Assembly: GCF_001592755.1 (NCBI RefSeq)
Contig: NZ_LUKF01000016.1
Span: 496,001-560,000 of the forward strand
DNA: 64,000 nucleotides
Direction: 5' to 3'
Source of the DNA: Bdellovibrio bacteriovorus
GTDB lineage: Bacteria; Bdellovibrionota; Bdellovibrionia; Bdellovibrionales; Bdellovibrionaceae
In this document: positions 56,421-64,000 of the stretch, one piece after another
Layout of the letters: each line of letters starts with the position of its first letter
How positions within the stretch are numbered: position 1 is the stretch's first letter
The notes under the pieces: generated by a model
Told to the model about the DNA's origin: nothing
Database searches by the model: none
What the model saw: the letters and a program-made list of their open reading frames with translations, nothing else
Program-made: the position numbers and the translations under genes

Positions 56421-57134
56421 ATGAAGTTATTAACTCTTGTTCTGCTTCTTGCCGGTTTCACGATGAAATCACAAGCCGCCGATATCGCCATCGTGGATGT
56501 TCGCCGCAATATCACGATGTCTGAAGATGACACCGTCTACAAAGACTTCTACATCAACGCGGGTCCCTCTTCAGGATTGAAAAAGAATCTGGTGGTGACA
56601 GCCGTTCGTAAACTCAATATTCGTGATGCCAGTGGTGCCAACGCTGTTGGTGAAATCACGGTGCCGGTGGGACAGCTAAAAATCATCGCTGTTTACGACA
56701 AAGTCGCCGTGGCTCGCGAGTACACTCTTTTATCTCGTGATGAACTTCCGATGTTAGAGCAAATAGGAATAATGACTGGGGACCGCATCGACCTTCAGGG
56801 CTCGTTCATTGATAATTCTAAGCCCAAAGCAAAACGCAAAGTGGCAGAGTCCTCGGGTGAAGGGCCTACAGCATCGGCAACGGTGGTCGCGGTCACTGTC
56901 GCTCCTTCAGCAACGGCTTTACCCACAGTGACGGGAGCTCTTTCCCCTGCCACGGCGGCCCCTACTGGAACAAACCCTGTAGTTTCTGCCAACACGAAAG
57001 CGAATAGTCTCCTTTCTGCCGCAACTAATAGCAGTTCAGCCTCTGCTGCCCCTGCGGCCGCGGCATCCTCGGCTCCGGCCGGGGAAACCCTTGAAAAAAC
57101 GGCGGATTCTGGTAACAACACTCTTCATGAGTGA
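56421..57134 (+). CDS. Secreted protein of unknown function with Ala/Ser/Pro-rich tail
   Basis: 237 aa: signal peptide about 1-19 (ending SQAA). A compact domain of about 110 residues contains an SH3-like or FlgT-C-like beta run (VGEITVPVGQLKIIAVYDKVAVARE). The low-complexity C-terminal 100 residues (Ala, Ser, Thr, Pro) are probably an unstructured spacer. The domain resembles periplasmic proteins with a conserved 'GxLxVxxVxxxxAxGxv' strand pair, but no family is certain. The gene has its own sigma-28-like promoter and overlaps prmA by 8 bp, so it may also drive the downstream genes. Confidence 0.72.
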   Translation: MKLLTLVLLLAGFTMKSQAADIAIVDVRRNITMSEDDTVYKDFYINAGPSSGLKKNLVVTAVRKLNIRDASGANAVGEITVPVGQLKIIAVYDKVAVAREYTLLSRDELPMLEQIGIMTGDRIDLQGSFIDNSKPKAKRKVAESSGEGPTASATVVAVTVAPSATALPTVTGALSPATAAPTGTNPVVSANTKANSLLSAATNSSSASAAPAAAASSAPAGETLEKTADSGNNTLHE

Positions 57135-58029
57135 CAATTCTTATTTCCGCGTTCGTCTAAGCCAAGTTCCAGCAGAGCTGGAAGACATCATCACCACACA
57201 TAGTTTTGAATGTGGAGCCTCTGGAGTGACAGAGGCTTTGGCTTTTATTCAGCCAGATCTTACCTACGATCCTAAACTTCTTCACGTCCGCTCTCACGAA
57301 GTGGATGTGTTCTTCCCCGAAAAACCAGCACAGAATTTCTTTGATGGCCTTCTTGAAATCAACGGCGGCATCAAATGGAATATCTTTGAAGAAGAAAACA
57401 AAGACTGGCTTGAGGAATGGAAAAAAGGTTTTAAACCTTTCAAGCTCGTCGGTGATTTCTGGGTTGTTCCAAGCTGGTTGCAGCCTCCTGAAGAATGCAA
57501 ACACGCGATCTTTATCGATCCGGGCATGGCATTTGGAACCGGCACTCATGCGACCACACAGATGATGGCTTTCTTTATTCATAAACTCGCTGAAAAATAT
57601 AAAAACGACGTGAAAGAGTGGGCTCTTCTTGATGTCGGGACAGGCACCGCGATTTTGGCGATGCTTGCGCAAATGAGCGGCATGGGTCTTGTTACTGGAA
57701 TCGAGATTGATCCGGAAGCACGCCGTGTGGCTCGTGAAAATGTGAAGTTGAATAAACTTGAACAAATCGACATTCCCGAAACACAGATTGAAGATATGCG
57801 CTCTCAATACGATGTCGTGGTTGCGAACATCATCGATGGTGTTCTGATCAACATCAAATCGGATCTTCTTCGTGTGCTAAAACCAGGTGGTCATATTCTT
57901 CTGACAGGTATTTTAGAAGAACGTGATAACCACTTCTTTGAAAAGTTCATGGAAAACTCAGGCCTCACCGTTCTTCGCCGTTTAGAAAAAGACGAGTGGG
58001 TTGGATACTGGGCGCAGTCAAAAGCATGA
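57127..58029 (+). CDS. prmA: Ribosomal protein L11 methyltransferase
   Basis: 300 aa from the ATG at 57127; an upstream in-frame start would add 12 residues and is not needed. Motifs: IDPGMAFGTGTHATT and LLDVGTGTAILAMLA (SAM loop), VVANIIDGVL (catalytic NPPY-like NI motif of PrmA). It trimethylates L11. It overlaps the preceding gene by 8 bp and rsmE by ATGA, the usual prmA-rsmE pairing. Confidence 0.94.
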   Translation: MSDNSYFRVRLSQVPAELEDIITTHSFECGASGVTEALAFIQPDLTYDPKLLHVRSHEVDVFFPEKPAQNFFDGLLEINGGIKWNIFEEENKDWLEEWKKGFKPFKLVGDFWVVPSWLQPPEECKHAIFIDPGMAFGTGTHATTQMMAFFIHKLAEKYKNDVKEWALLDVGTGTAILAMLAQMSGMGLVTGIEIDPEARRVARENVKLNKLEQIDIPETQIEDMRSQYDVVVANIIDGVLINIKSDLLRVLKPGGHILLTGILEERDNHFFEKFMENSGLTVLRRLEKDEWVGYWAQSKA

Positions 58030-58787
58030 GACGTTATTGGATAGAGAAAAAAGATTTATTCCAAGATCAGGTGAACTTCACTGGGGACGTCTTTCATCAT
58101 ATTTTCGATGTCTGTCGCCAAGAAGTAGGTTCAAAGTTTGAAGTCCTTACTGAAGACAGTAAAGCCTACTTCGTTGAAGTCACGCAAGTCTCAAAGAAAA
58201 ATGCCACGGCAAGAATTCTCGAAGAGCGGACGATTCCTCCTTTGAAGGAACCGCATATTCATTTAGCACTTTCTATTTCGCGCTTCCCCGTGATGGATGC
58301 CATCATGGAAAAAGCCGTGGAGATGGGTGTGAAAAGCATTCAGCCTTTCTTTTCTGAATTCAGCTTCCTGCGCTCGGGCGAAAAACTTTCTGATAACAAG
58401 GTCGAGCGTTGGGATAAGATCGTCCGCTCCGCCACCCAACAATCTGGCCGCGGCGACCTCATGAAAGTTCAACCGGCAATCTCGTTTGAGAAAGTATCAG
58501 GTTTGATTAACCGGGACGCTGGTCATGTGGGTCTATTTGCTTATGAGGGTCCGTCGACTCTTAGCATCAAGGATTATGTTCAACAGGTGAAGTCTCTAAA
58601 CCCTCAAGGCGTCAAAGCCATCTGGATTATCGTGGGTTCTGAAGGGGGATTTTCTCACAATGAAGTCGAAAAATTCCAGGAACTAGGCCTTCGCCCAGTC
58701 ACCTTGGGACCCCAGGTTTTGCGAGTTGAAACGGCTTGCATGGCTCTGGTATCAGTCCTAAAGTATGACTTTGATCTGATGTGTTGA
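58026..58787 (+). CDS. rsmE: 16S rRNA (uracil1498-N3)-methyltransferase RsmE
   Basis: 253 aa from the ATG at 58026 (MRRYWIEKKD). SPOUT-class knot: IIVGSEGGFSHNEVEKF, then LGPQVLRVETACMAL, both diagnostic. N-terminal PUA-like RNA-binding domain. Methylates U1498 of 16S rRNA. Coupled to prmA by ATGA overlap. Confidence 0.95.
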   Translation: MRRYWIEKKDLFQDQVNFTGDVFHHIFDVCRQEVGSKFEVLTEDSKAYFVEVTQVSKKNATARILEERTIPPLKEPHIHLALSISRFPVMDAIMEKAVEMGVKSIQPFFSEFSFLRSGEKLSDNKVERWDKIVRSATQQSGRGDLMKVQPAISFEKVSGLINRDAGHVGLFAYEGPSTLSIKDYVQQVKSLNPQGVKAIWIIVGSEGGFSHNEVEKFQELGLRPVTLGPQVLRVETACMALVSVLKYDFDLMC

Positions 58788-58798
58788 AAGGAGAGGGA

Positions 58799-59578
58799 AT
58801 GGATCCCTTCGAGGAATTTGAGTTTAAGCCGCTCACGGACGGTCTAGGTTTTCACAAAAAGAAAACAGCCGGCGCAGCCAAAGACGAAGCTCAGACAGAA
58901 ACGTTTTCTAAAAACCGTATGATGGATCAAGGCTTGGAATTGATCGAGGAATCCTCTGTCGATCCTTTGCGTCCTCCTCTTCCACGCAAAAACCGCAACT
59001 CTTCAACACAAATCCAACCAACTCCGGGTGCTACGGAAGTGGGTGGTGATGGCTCTGCGGCCGTTGATGAAATTCTTAAGACGCTTCAAAAGAACCGCCG
59101 GTTGGATTTCGACAACAGCAAACAAAAAATCTCTCAAACGGCTGTTAAAGAAGAGTACAAAAAAGCGACTTGGAGTTTTTCAGCTGCCATGCTTGATGGC
59201 ATGCTTGTCGTAGCTTCGAGCCTTCTTTGCATGATCATTCTTTTGGTTATCACCAAAGTCGATTTGATCGGCAACCTTACAAACCCAGACTCTCAGGGTA
59301 TGATCTATCTTGCGACACTGTCTTTGTTCGCGATGGTGAGTTTTGCTTACCTGACAGTGAATCGTCTGTTCATGGGCTGCACTCCGGGTGAATGGGCTTT
59401 CGATCAACGCGTGGGTCAGCCTGCAGAGTTGAACAAAGCTTCCTACTCCTTGCGTGTGGTTGCTCGTTCATTCTTAGTGATTACGACAGGATTTATTGTA
59501 TTCCCGCTTCTTTCGACTGTTCTGGGACAGGACCTTGCGGGTTCTATCACAGGCGCTCGCCTGTATAAAAAGGCATAG
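58799..59578 (+). CDS. RDD-family membrane protein
   Basis: 259 aa from the ATG at 58799 after GGAGAGGGA. The first 125 residues are polar and probably disordered (EEFEFKPLTDGLGFHKKK), followed by three to four membrane helices with the RDD signature (SAAMLDGMLVVASSL carrying the Asp; FMGCTPGEWAFDQRVGQ). RDD proteins are poorly understood; some act as ion or proton antiporters. Expressed with rsmE and the following gene (4-11-bp gaps). Confidence 0.83.
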   Translation: MDPFEEFEFKPLTDGLGFHKKKTAGAAKDEAQTETFSKNRMMDQGLELIEESSVDPLRPPLPRKNRNSSTQIQPTPGATEVGGDGSAAVDEILKTLQKNRRLDFDNSKQKISQTAVKEEYKKATWSFSAAMLDGMLVVASSLLCMIILLVITKVDLIGNLTNPDSQGMIYLATLSLFAMVSFAYLTVNRLFMGCTPGEWAFDQRVGQPAELNKASYSLRVVARSFLVITTGFIVFPLLSTVLGQDLAGSITGARLYKKA

Positions 59579-59582
59579 TTTT

Positions 59583-60050
59583 ATGGGCCAAGTTCGTAAA
59601 TTTGATGATATTGAAACCAGCTTGGCTCCGCTTCGCACTCAAGGAAAAAAAGTCGTCTTCACAAATGGATGCTTCGACCTTTTGCACGTCGGCCACGTTC
59701 GTTATCTTCAAGAGGCCAAAGCCTTGGGTGACGTCTTGGTTGTTGGTGTAAACTCCGATGCCAGCGTTAAAAAACTTAAAGGCCCTACTCGCCCCGTGCA
59801 AATTGAAAATGACCGTGCCGAGATCTTAGCGGCTTTAGGAGCTGTGGATTTCACGGTGATCTTCACTGAGGAAACGCCGGAAAACCTGATTCACAAAGTT
59901 CGTCCCGATATCTTAGTAAAAGGCGGCGACTGGAGTATTGAATCCATCGTCGGTGCTCCTTTTGTGATGTCCTATGGCGGGAAAGTGATGTCACTTCAAT
60001 TCGTTGATGGCAAATCAACAACAAAACTGATCGAAAAAGCGCAAAAATAG
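59583..60050 (+). CDS. hldE: D-glycero-beta-D-manno-heptose 1-phosphate adenylyltransferase
   Basis: 155 aa from the ATG at 59583. Nucleotidyltransferase of the RfaE domain II type: TNGCFDLLHVGHVRYL (HxGH), KGPTRPVQIENDRAEIL, and GGDWSIESIVGA. It makes ADP-heptose for LPS core. It corresponds to the C-terminal half of E. coli HldE; the kinase half must be elsewhere. Last gene of the prmA-rsmE run, ending at a strong terminator. Confidence 0.92.
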   Translation: MGQVRKFDDIETSLAPLRTQGKKVVFTNGCFDLLHVGHVRYLQEAKALGDVLVVGVNSDASVKKLKGPTRPVQIENDRAEILAALGAVDFTVIFTEETPENLIHKVRPDILVKGGDWSIESIVGAPFVMSYGGKVMSLQFVDGKSTTKLIEKAQK

Positions 60051-60070
60051 TTTTTAAAAATTAAAGACAT

Positions 60071-60106
60071 AAAAAAAGGGAATACAGATTTTGTATTCCC
60101 TTTTTT
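60071..60106. terminator. Bidirectional terminator after hldE
   Basis: 9-bp stem GGGAATACA/TGTATTCCC with 5-nt loop and A/T runs, between convergent genes. Confidence 0.93.
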
Positions 60107-60109
60107 ATT

Positions 60110-60964
60110 TTAGTTCGTAGGACAGATAGCCGCGCGTTCAGCCGCGGTGATTGAAAACTTCACGTAAGGTTTGAAAGACTTTAAGCGATTGCGAATCGTT
60201 GTGAATCCCGAAGAATTTCCGTCCGTGTTTTTCACCCAATAGGCATCCACTTTTTCATTGCTCCAGCCACAGAACTGTTTCAAGGCCATGCCCGAAATCA
60301 GGCCGGAGGAATGCCAGCCGTTCCAGCAATGCGCATAGATCGGACCATTCATTTTTCCTTTGATACGGTTGTAAACCATTTGCAGGATGGCTTCGTTTTC
60401 TCCCGCCGCCGCGTACTGTTTGTACTGCATGGTGTGGCTTTGGTGAGACGTGTTTTGACAAGACACACTTCGAGGTGCTGTTTCGTAGTTTTCTGAATAA
60501 AGATAAACGGAAGCTCCGAAATCTTCTTTACAAAGATTATTCAGACCGACAGTTGGCAAAGGGTTTACATTGTTTCTTGGCGTGCTGAGATACTTATTAT
60601 TAGCTCCTCCGCGGTACATCACACCGTGAAGAACTACACGGAAATTGCGAGTGCCCCAAAGTTCGTCAACACCATCACCTCTGTTATCAGTGAGTTTTGC
60701 GAAAGTGTCAGACAGCTCATAACGGTCTTTGTACTTCTGAGCTTCTCTTTGAATGCTAAAGGCATTTGCACCAGTATCAGGCGTAGATCCGGATGAATTG
60801 GAATCGTCAGGTATTTGATTGGGCTCCTCTTGACCCACATTTCCTGAAGCGGCGTCTTGCACGCCTTTCATGAGCGCAGCTTCCATACATCCAGTAAGTT
60901 GAGTAACGGCAGCGAATAAAATGATTGCGGTTTTGAAATATCCTGTTTTCATTCTCTTGATCAT
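60110..60964 (-). CDS. Lipoprotein with a dual-specificity-phosphatase-like domain lacking the P-loop Arg
   Basis: 284 aa from the ATG at 60964 (ATG at 60952 equally possible). Lipobox AVTQLTGC, a Ser/Asp-rich linker to about 70, then a tyrosine/dual-specificity phosphatase-like fold: VMYRGGANNKYL early, and the P-loop region IYAHCWNGWHSSGLISG. Compared with HCxxGxxR(S/T) the Cys is present but the Arg position holds Ser, so catalysis is doubtful or altered. Surface or periplasmic. It is divergent from the kinase-like gene at 61157. Inositol phosphatase-like relatives are also possible. Confidence 0.72.
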   Translation of the reverse strand: MIKRMKTGYFKTAIILFAAVTQLTGCMEAALMKGVQDAASGNVGQEEPNQIPDDSNSSGSTPDTGANAFSIQREAQKYKDRYELSDTFAKLTDNRGDGVDELWGTRNFRVVLHGVMYRGGANNKYLSTPRNNVNPLPTVGLNNLCKEDFGASVYLYSENYETAPRSVSCQNTSHQSHTMQYKQYAAAGENEAILQMVYNRIKGKMNGPIYAHCWNGWHSSGLISGMALKQFCGWSNEKVDAYWVKNTDGNSSGFTTIRNRLKSFKPYVKFSITAAERAAICPTN

Positions 60965-61156
60965 GCTGAAGTTTTGTCGAAACACACAATCAGACTAGAC
61001 CCACTTTTCTCTGAATACGAGGGCTTCGCAGATTTCCCTGTCCCTTTGTAAAGCCTGCGACTATGTAGATAAGAATATTCTCTTTTTTGTAAGGTGCCGT
61101 TGCTGCCGTTCCTCTTTATAAATGGCTCATCACCCTAATCAGAAAAGAGCTTTAAT

Positions 61157-62512
61157 ATGAGTAAGAAATGGATTTCCGTCCTATGTGTGACTGCGTGCGC
61201 GTCTTCTTCCTTCGCCTTGAATCTCTCCGAGCTGCAAGGTGAGCGCCGTGTAGAGTTTAGATCGCCTCAAGGTTTGGCAGAGGTTTGTGTTGTTCCAAAA
61301 AAATGGCCAGGAGCTTCTTATCGCGCCGATGACGTAGAAAAAGAAAATGATCTTTGCAGCTACGACTTTCACACGAATATGGGAATTTGTCCGAAGTACA
61401 CCTCAACAAATCCCGCAATCCTTTTATTAAAACCAAATGCCTCTTATTCTAAGGCGGCGATTGATGCCTCCAACTGCGACGTTAAAAAGATGAATGTGAA
61501 AACGGAAGCGAAGTTTAAACAATCTGTGACCTGCTCCTACACTCCAGCCATTCTTGCTTACTATCCTGTTTCCAGAATTCTAGGTAATGTCGGTCGCGTC
61601 CCTGTAGCCGTTATTCGCTCCATGGATCGTGACGTCCACTCTCGTCAAACTGACAAGGCTATTGCTCACTTTCAAAATAGCGCGGATGACATTAAATACT
61701 CCTGGAATGCCATGGGAAAAGTTCATAAAAATCCCGCGAACTATCCAACTGTGATTGATGGAACTTTGAGCCAGATTTACGGAGCTCTTTCCGATAATAT
61801 TAAGAACGAAGAGCAATATGTTGAAGTCAGTGGCAAAGGTTCGTATGACACGCGCTATGAGCGTTTTTTGCAGCAGCCTCCATTTTTAAAAGTTTCCGGC
61901 TCTCAAACAGTGGAACAAATGTTGGGAACAAAAGACTTTGCAGCCGTGGCGCAGACGGTGACGCAGATGAAAGATGTGTCGGATTTAGTTCTTTTAGACA
62001 CTCTTATGAATCAACAAGATCGTATTGGAAACATTCACTATAAATTCTATTGGTATGCCGCCCACCCATCGACCCAGAAGATCGAACGCATGAAATCCGA
62101 AGCAAAATGGGTGGGAAATCAATTGCAAGTCCCGCAAGCGGAAAGAGACTTGATGACTGGCAAGCAGGCGGCTCTTATCAAAGAAATGGTTCTTAAGGAC
62201 AATGACTGCGGCATCGTTAAAACAAACATGATGAGACGAGTGAGCGCTCTGGAAAAAGTCCGCCACATGAGCTACAACACCTACCGTCGCTTTATGGCTT
62301 TTGAACGCACTTTGAAAGATGCCTACACCAAAGATTATTTCATGAAAGAGATGCTTTTCACGTCGAGCGACTATGGTGTGCTAGTAGGAAATGCGACGAA
62401 AGCAAAACAAATCCTGCTTTCAAAATGCCAAGCGGGCGAATTGATCTTCGACGTGGATCTTGAAACATACATCCCCGGTGCGACGAAACCTTCTTATCGC
62501 TGTGACCTTTAG
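61157..62512 (+). CDS. Secreted protein with FAM20/PI-kinase-like motifs
   Basis: 451 aa. Signal peptide about 1-20. Later segments fit the order seen in FAM20/PI3-4K-like atypical kinases. AILLLKPNASYS could supply the ATP-binding Lys. SRILGNVGRVPVAVIR is the helix plus 'LG..VP' strand. DLVLLDTLMNQQDRIGNIHYKFYW resembles the catalytic loop (N-x-x-DR-x-x-N), and LKDNDCGIV resembles the metal-binding DN/DxD. About ten Cys suggest disulphides, suited to an extracytoplasmic enzyme. I infer this from motifs only; it could be an unrelated secreted protein. The 3' end lies 1 bp from the convergent VTC gene. Confidence 0.6.
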   Translation: MSKKWISVLCVTACASSSFALNLSELQGERRVEFRSPQGLAEVCVVPKKWPGASYRADDVEKENDLCSYDFHTNMGICPKYTSTNPAILLLKPNASYSKAAIDASNCDVKKMNVKTEAKFKQSVTCSYTPAILAYYPVSRILGNVGRVPVAVIRSMDRDVHSRQTDKAIAHFQNSADDIKYSWNAMGKVHKNPANYPTVIDGTLSQIYGALSDNIKNEEQYVEVSGKGSYDTRYERFLQQPPFLKVSGSQTVEQMLGTKDFAAVAQTVTQMKDVSDLVLLDTLMNQQDRIGNIHYKFYWYAAHPSTQKIERMKSEAKWVGNQLQVPQAERDLMTGKQAALIKEMVLKDNDCGIVKTNMMRRVSALEKVRHMSYNTYRRFMAFERTLKDAYTKDYFMKEMLFTSSDYGVLVGNATKAKQILLSKCQAGELIFDVDLETYIPGATKPSYRCDL

Positions 62513-62513
62513 T

Positions 62514-63299
62514 TTATCGATAAAGGATTCCTGACGAGACCACGTCAGGAATCCCTAAGTGAGTCGCCATAGAGTTGCCAAACTTAGAAAACGACCCACC
62601 GACCAACCCGAACTTACGAATCAGATCAATCATCCAAAGCGGAATTTTCTTTTCGCACTTCAGTTCTAAAACTACGCACTTTCCCGGTTCTTCAAAAGAT
62701 TCCGGGTGATCGTAATGCGACAAAAGCTTTTCGTTGGGCGTAACAGTCCAAGTGTTCGCTTCGTGAAAACGCAGGTCGCGGTCAAAGGTCACACGGGCAT
62801 AGTCGTCGACGTGGGATATGTACGCCTTGCGACGATACTGAGTCAGTATGACAGGGCCGACGTTGTAAGTGATTTTTTGTCTTAGAAAATCCTCAAGATT
62901 GCCTTTGGATCCTTCCTCGACATTATCCGGGATAGTGTCGTATTCCAAAATATCCGACCAGTTGGGAATAGACACCTTTGCTCGTTTCTTTTTAACGAAC
63001 TCTCGCACCTTGTACTTCACCTCAAAAAAATACGGTGGCGCTGTTCCAGCTCCATAAGACCTGATTCGCATATTAAAACTAAAGGCATTAGCGCGTTCTT
63101 TAAAATGAAGAATAAAATAAGACGGCGAATCCAGATAAAGACTGTTGATCGTATAATACTTGTCGTCCGCGATCTCAGAAAAATGATCCATGTAGCAATA
63201 GGCTTCAACAAACCGGGAGATAGGTTCGACCATATCGGGAGAGATCAGGTACTTCAATTCATACCGCTCTAAGTTTAAAGGCGAAACCTGAATGCTCAT
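62514..63299 (-). CDS. VTC-domain protein (polyphosphate polymerase-like)
   Basis: 261 aa, essentially a single VTC tunnel domain: RYELKYLI at the start, MRIRSYG, FEVKYKVREFVKKKRAKVS (basic tunnel residues), YRRKAYIS, RVTFDRDLRF, VVLELKCEKKIPLWM and a SKF near the end. Yeast Vtc4 uses this fold to make polyphosphate from ATP. Bacterial relatives often lie near CotH-type kinase or surface genes. The ATG overlaps the stop of the TolC-like gene, so the two are coupled. No membrane helix. Confidence 0.88.
   Translation of the reverse strand: MSIQVSPLNLERYELKYLISPDMVEPISRFVEAYCYMDHFSEIADDKYYTINSLYLDSPSYFILHFKERANAFSFNMRIRSYGAGTAPPYFFEVKYKVREFVKKKRAKVSIPNWSDILEYDTIPDNVEEGSKGNLEDFLRQKITYNVGPVILTQYRRKAYISHVDDYARVTFDRDLRFHEANTWTVTPNEKLLSHYDHPESFEEPGKCVVLELKCEKKIPLWMIDLIRKFGLVGGSFSKFGNSMATHLGIPDVVSSGILYR
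62525..62554. repeat. 12-bp perfect inverted repeat at the 3' end of the VTC gene
   Basis: GGATTCCTGACG-N6-CGTCAGGAATCC, inside the last codons of the VTC gene and just after the convergent kinase-like gene. No T-run follows. Could stop or protect both transcripts. Confidence 0.6.
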
Positions 63300-64000
63300 A
63301 AAAGGGCTTTCAACGACTTATCCAGATAGTTTTTCTCTGGCGAGTTGTTTAAAATCTCTGACTCTAGTAAGTACTCAAGATACAAACTTAAGATTTCTTG
63401 CTGCTGATTTAATAGGTCTAGTTCCTCTTGCTGTTCAACGATTTTTCGCTCGATATTTGCCAATGGATCCAAACTGCTCGCTTGAATTTTACTGAGCTTC
63501 CGTGTATCTTTATAAATTTCAATCAGATTTAAAACCTGCACCCGCAAAGTTTCTAAGCGATTCCCGGTCTCTTCAATATCTCGTTGTTTTAAGGCACGCT
63601 TTAAAATCAGCTCGTTCTGTTTTTGTTTTGCCAGGTCGTCCGAGAAAAGAAATGGCAATTGCACCGTTACTTCAACTTCGTAAGAAATATCATCATTCTT
63701 GCGGTTCTGACTGACATCCAATCCCTTAAACCACTGCTTTTCTCGTCCCTTAACAATGGTCAACTCTTGGCTGATCTGCTCGATTTCTTCATTAGCTATT
63801 TTCTTTGTCAGTGAATCACCTTTCACGGCAGTTTCTTTCAGGCTCTGCTCAACATCGTCGATGCTGATCAGATTTAGATTGTCGAGCTCGCCTTCTTTCC
63901 AAGAAGGCACCCATACTTGAATCTTCGTTTCTAGCATCTGTTTTTCCTGTTGCAACAAAGCCAGCGTGCGCTTGAGTTTCACCAGCTCACTGCGTGCCGA
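63296..64000 (-). CDS. TolC-like outer-membrane efflux protein (C-terminal part, cut by window edge)
   Basis: 235 codons open to the right edge. Long amphipathic helices with OEP-family character (QKQNELILKRALKQRDIEET; NRLETLRVQVLNLIEIY), a short beta-strand pair between them (YEVEVTVQLPFLFSD), and no membrane helix, as in the second repeat of TolC. The GTG at 63982 is in frame, but reading remains open beyond it, so the true start is outside. Upstream partner of the VTC gene (ATGA overlap). Confidence 0.72.
   Translation of the reverse strand, partial: SARSELVKLKRTLALLQQEKQMLETKIQVWVPSWKEGELDNLNLISIDDVEQSLKETAVKGDSLTKKIANEEIEQISQELTIVKGREKQWFKGLDVSQNRKNDDISYEVEVTVQLPFLFSDDLAKQKQNELILKRALKQRDIEETGNRLETLRVQVLNLIEIYKDTRKLSKIQASSLDPLANIERKIVEQQEELDLLNQQQEILSLYLEYLLESEILNNSPEKNYLDKSLKALL

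Overview
The window looks like chromosome of a predatory or predator-related Bdellovibrio-type bacterium (Bdellovibrionota). The grounds are several long secreted fibre proteins that share an N-terminal 'TYQGRI' module and mostly end in an S74-type chaperone (the mosaic adhesive trimer type described from Bdellovibrio), a TIGR02147-family protein, a set of minor pilins, a motAB pair, and otherwise ordinary Gram-negative genes. No rRNA, tRNA, insertion sequence, prophage or CRISPR array was seen, and no gene-free stretch exceeds about 220 bases.

Layout. 1-4281 (minus): partial recQ, then a shortened division-cell wall block (ftsI, ftsL, rsmH). 4378-8367 (plus): zinc-ribbon membrane protein, uracil and hypoxanthine phosphoribosyltransferases, and a PqiA/PqiB-type lipid transport pair. 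8395-11996: pirin, thyA-folA, a PilZ protein, murB. 12107-22261: secreted M14 carboxypeptidase, two secreted proteins of unknown role, a TetR regulator, a lytic transglycosylase, PBP4-type DacB, signal peptidase II fused to a HAMP-like module, a chemoreceptor, and an exonuclease fused to a WYL domain. 22371-30287: TorF-like porin, motA/motB, dsbD, a coiled-coil protein, rluB and a DMT transporter.

30399-56321 is the accessory heart of the window. Four fibre genes (1247, 1195, 1376 and 794 aa) flank a block holding a pentapeptide protein, an HTTM/beta-propeller membrane protein, a GT-C-like membrane protein, a minor-pilin operon that includes a 953-aa pilin-like protein with two possible C-type-lectin-like regions, a KH protein and the TIGR02147 protein. 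A small lipoprotein sits between fibres 3 and 4. A CCGATAA element resembling the -10 box of sigma-28 (FliA) lies just before all four fibre genes, the lipoprotein, the pilin operon and the secreted-protein gene at 56421. Before fibres 1-3 it is exactly 7 nt from the ATG and no ribosome-binding site is visible, so leaderless transcripts are possible. I infer a co-regulated surface attachment locus: fibres and a lectin-like pilus tip made in the motile phase.

56421-64000: secreted Ala-rich protein, prmA, rsmE, RDD membrane protein and a heptose-1-phosphate adenylyltransferase. Then comes a possible surface phosphorylation cluster: a lipoprotein with a phosphatase-like loop lacking its arginine, a divergent secreted protein with FAM20/PI-kinase-like motifs, and a VTC-domain protein in operon with a TolC-like outer-membrane protein that runs off the right edge.
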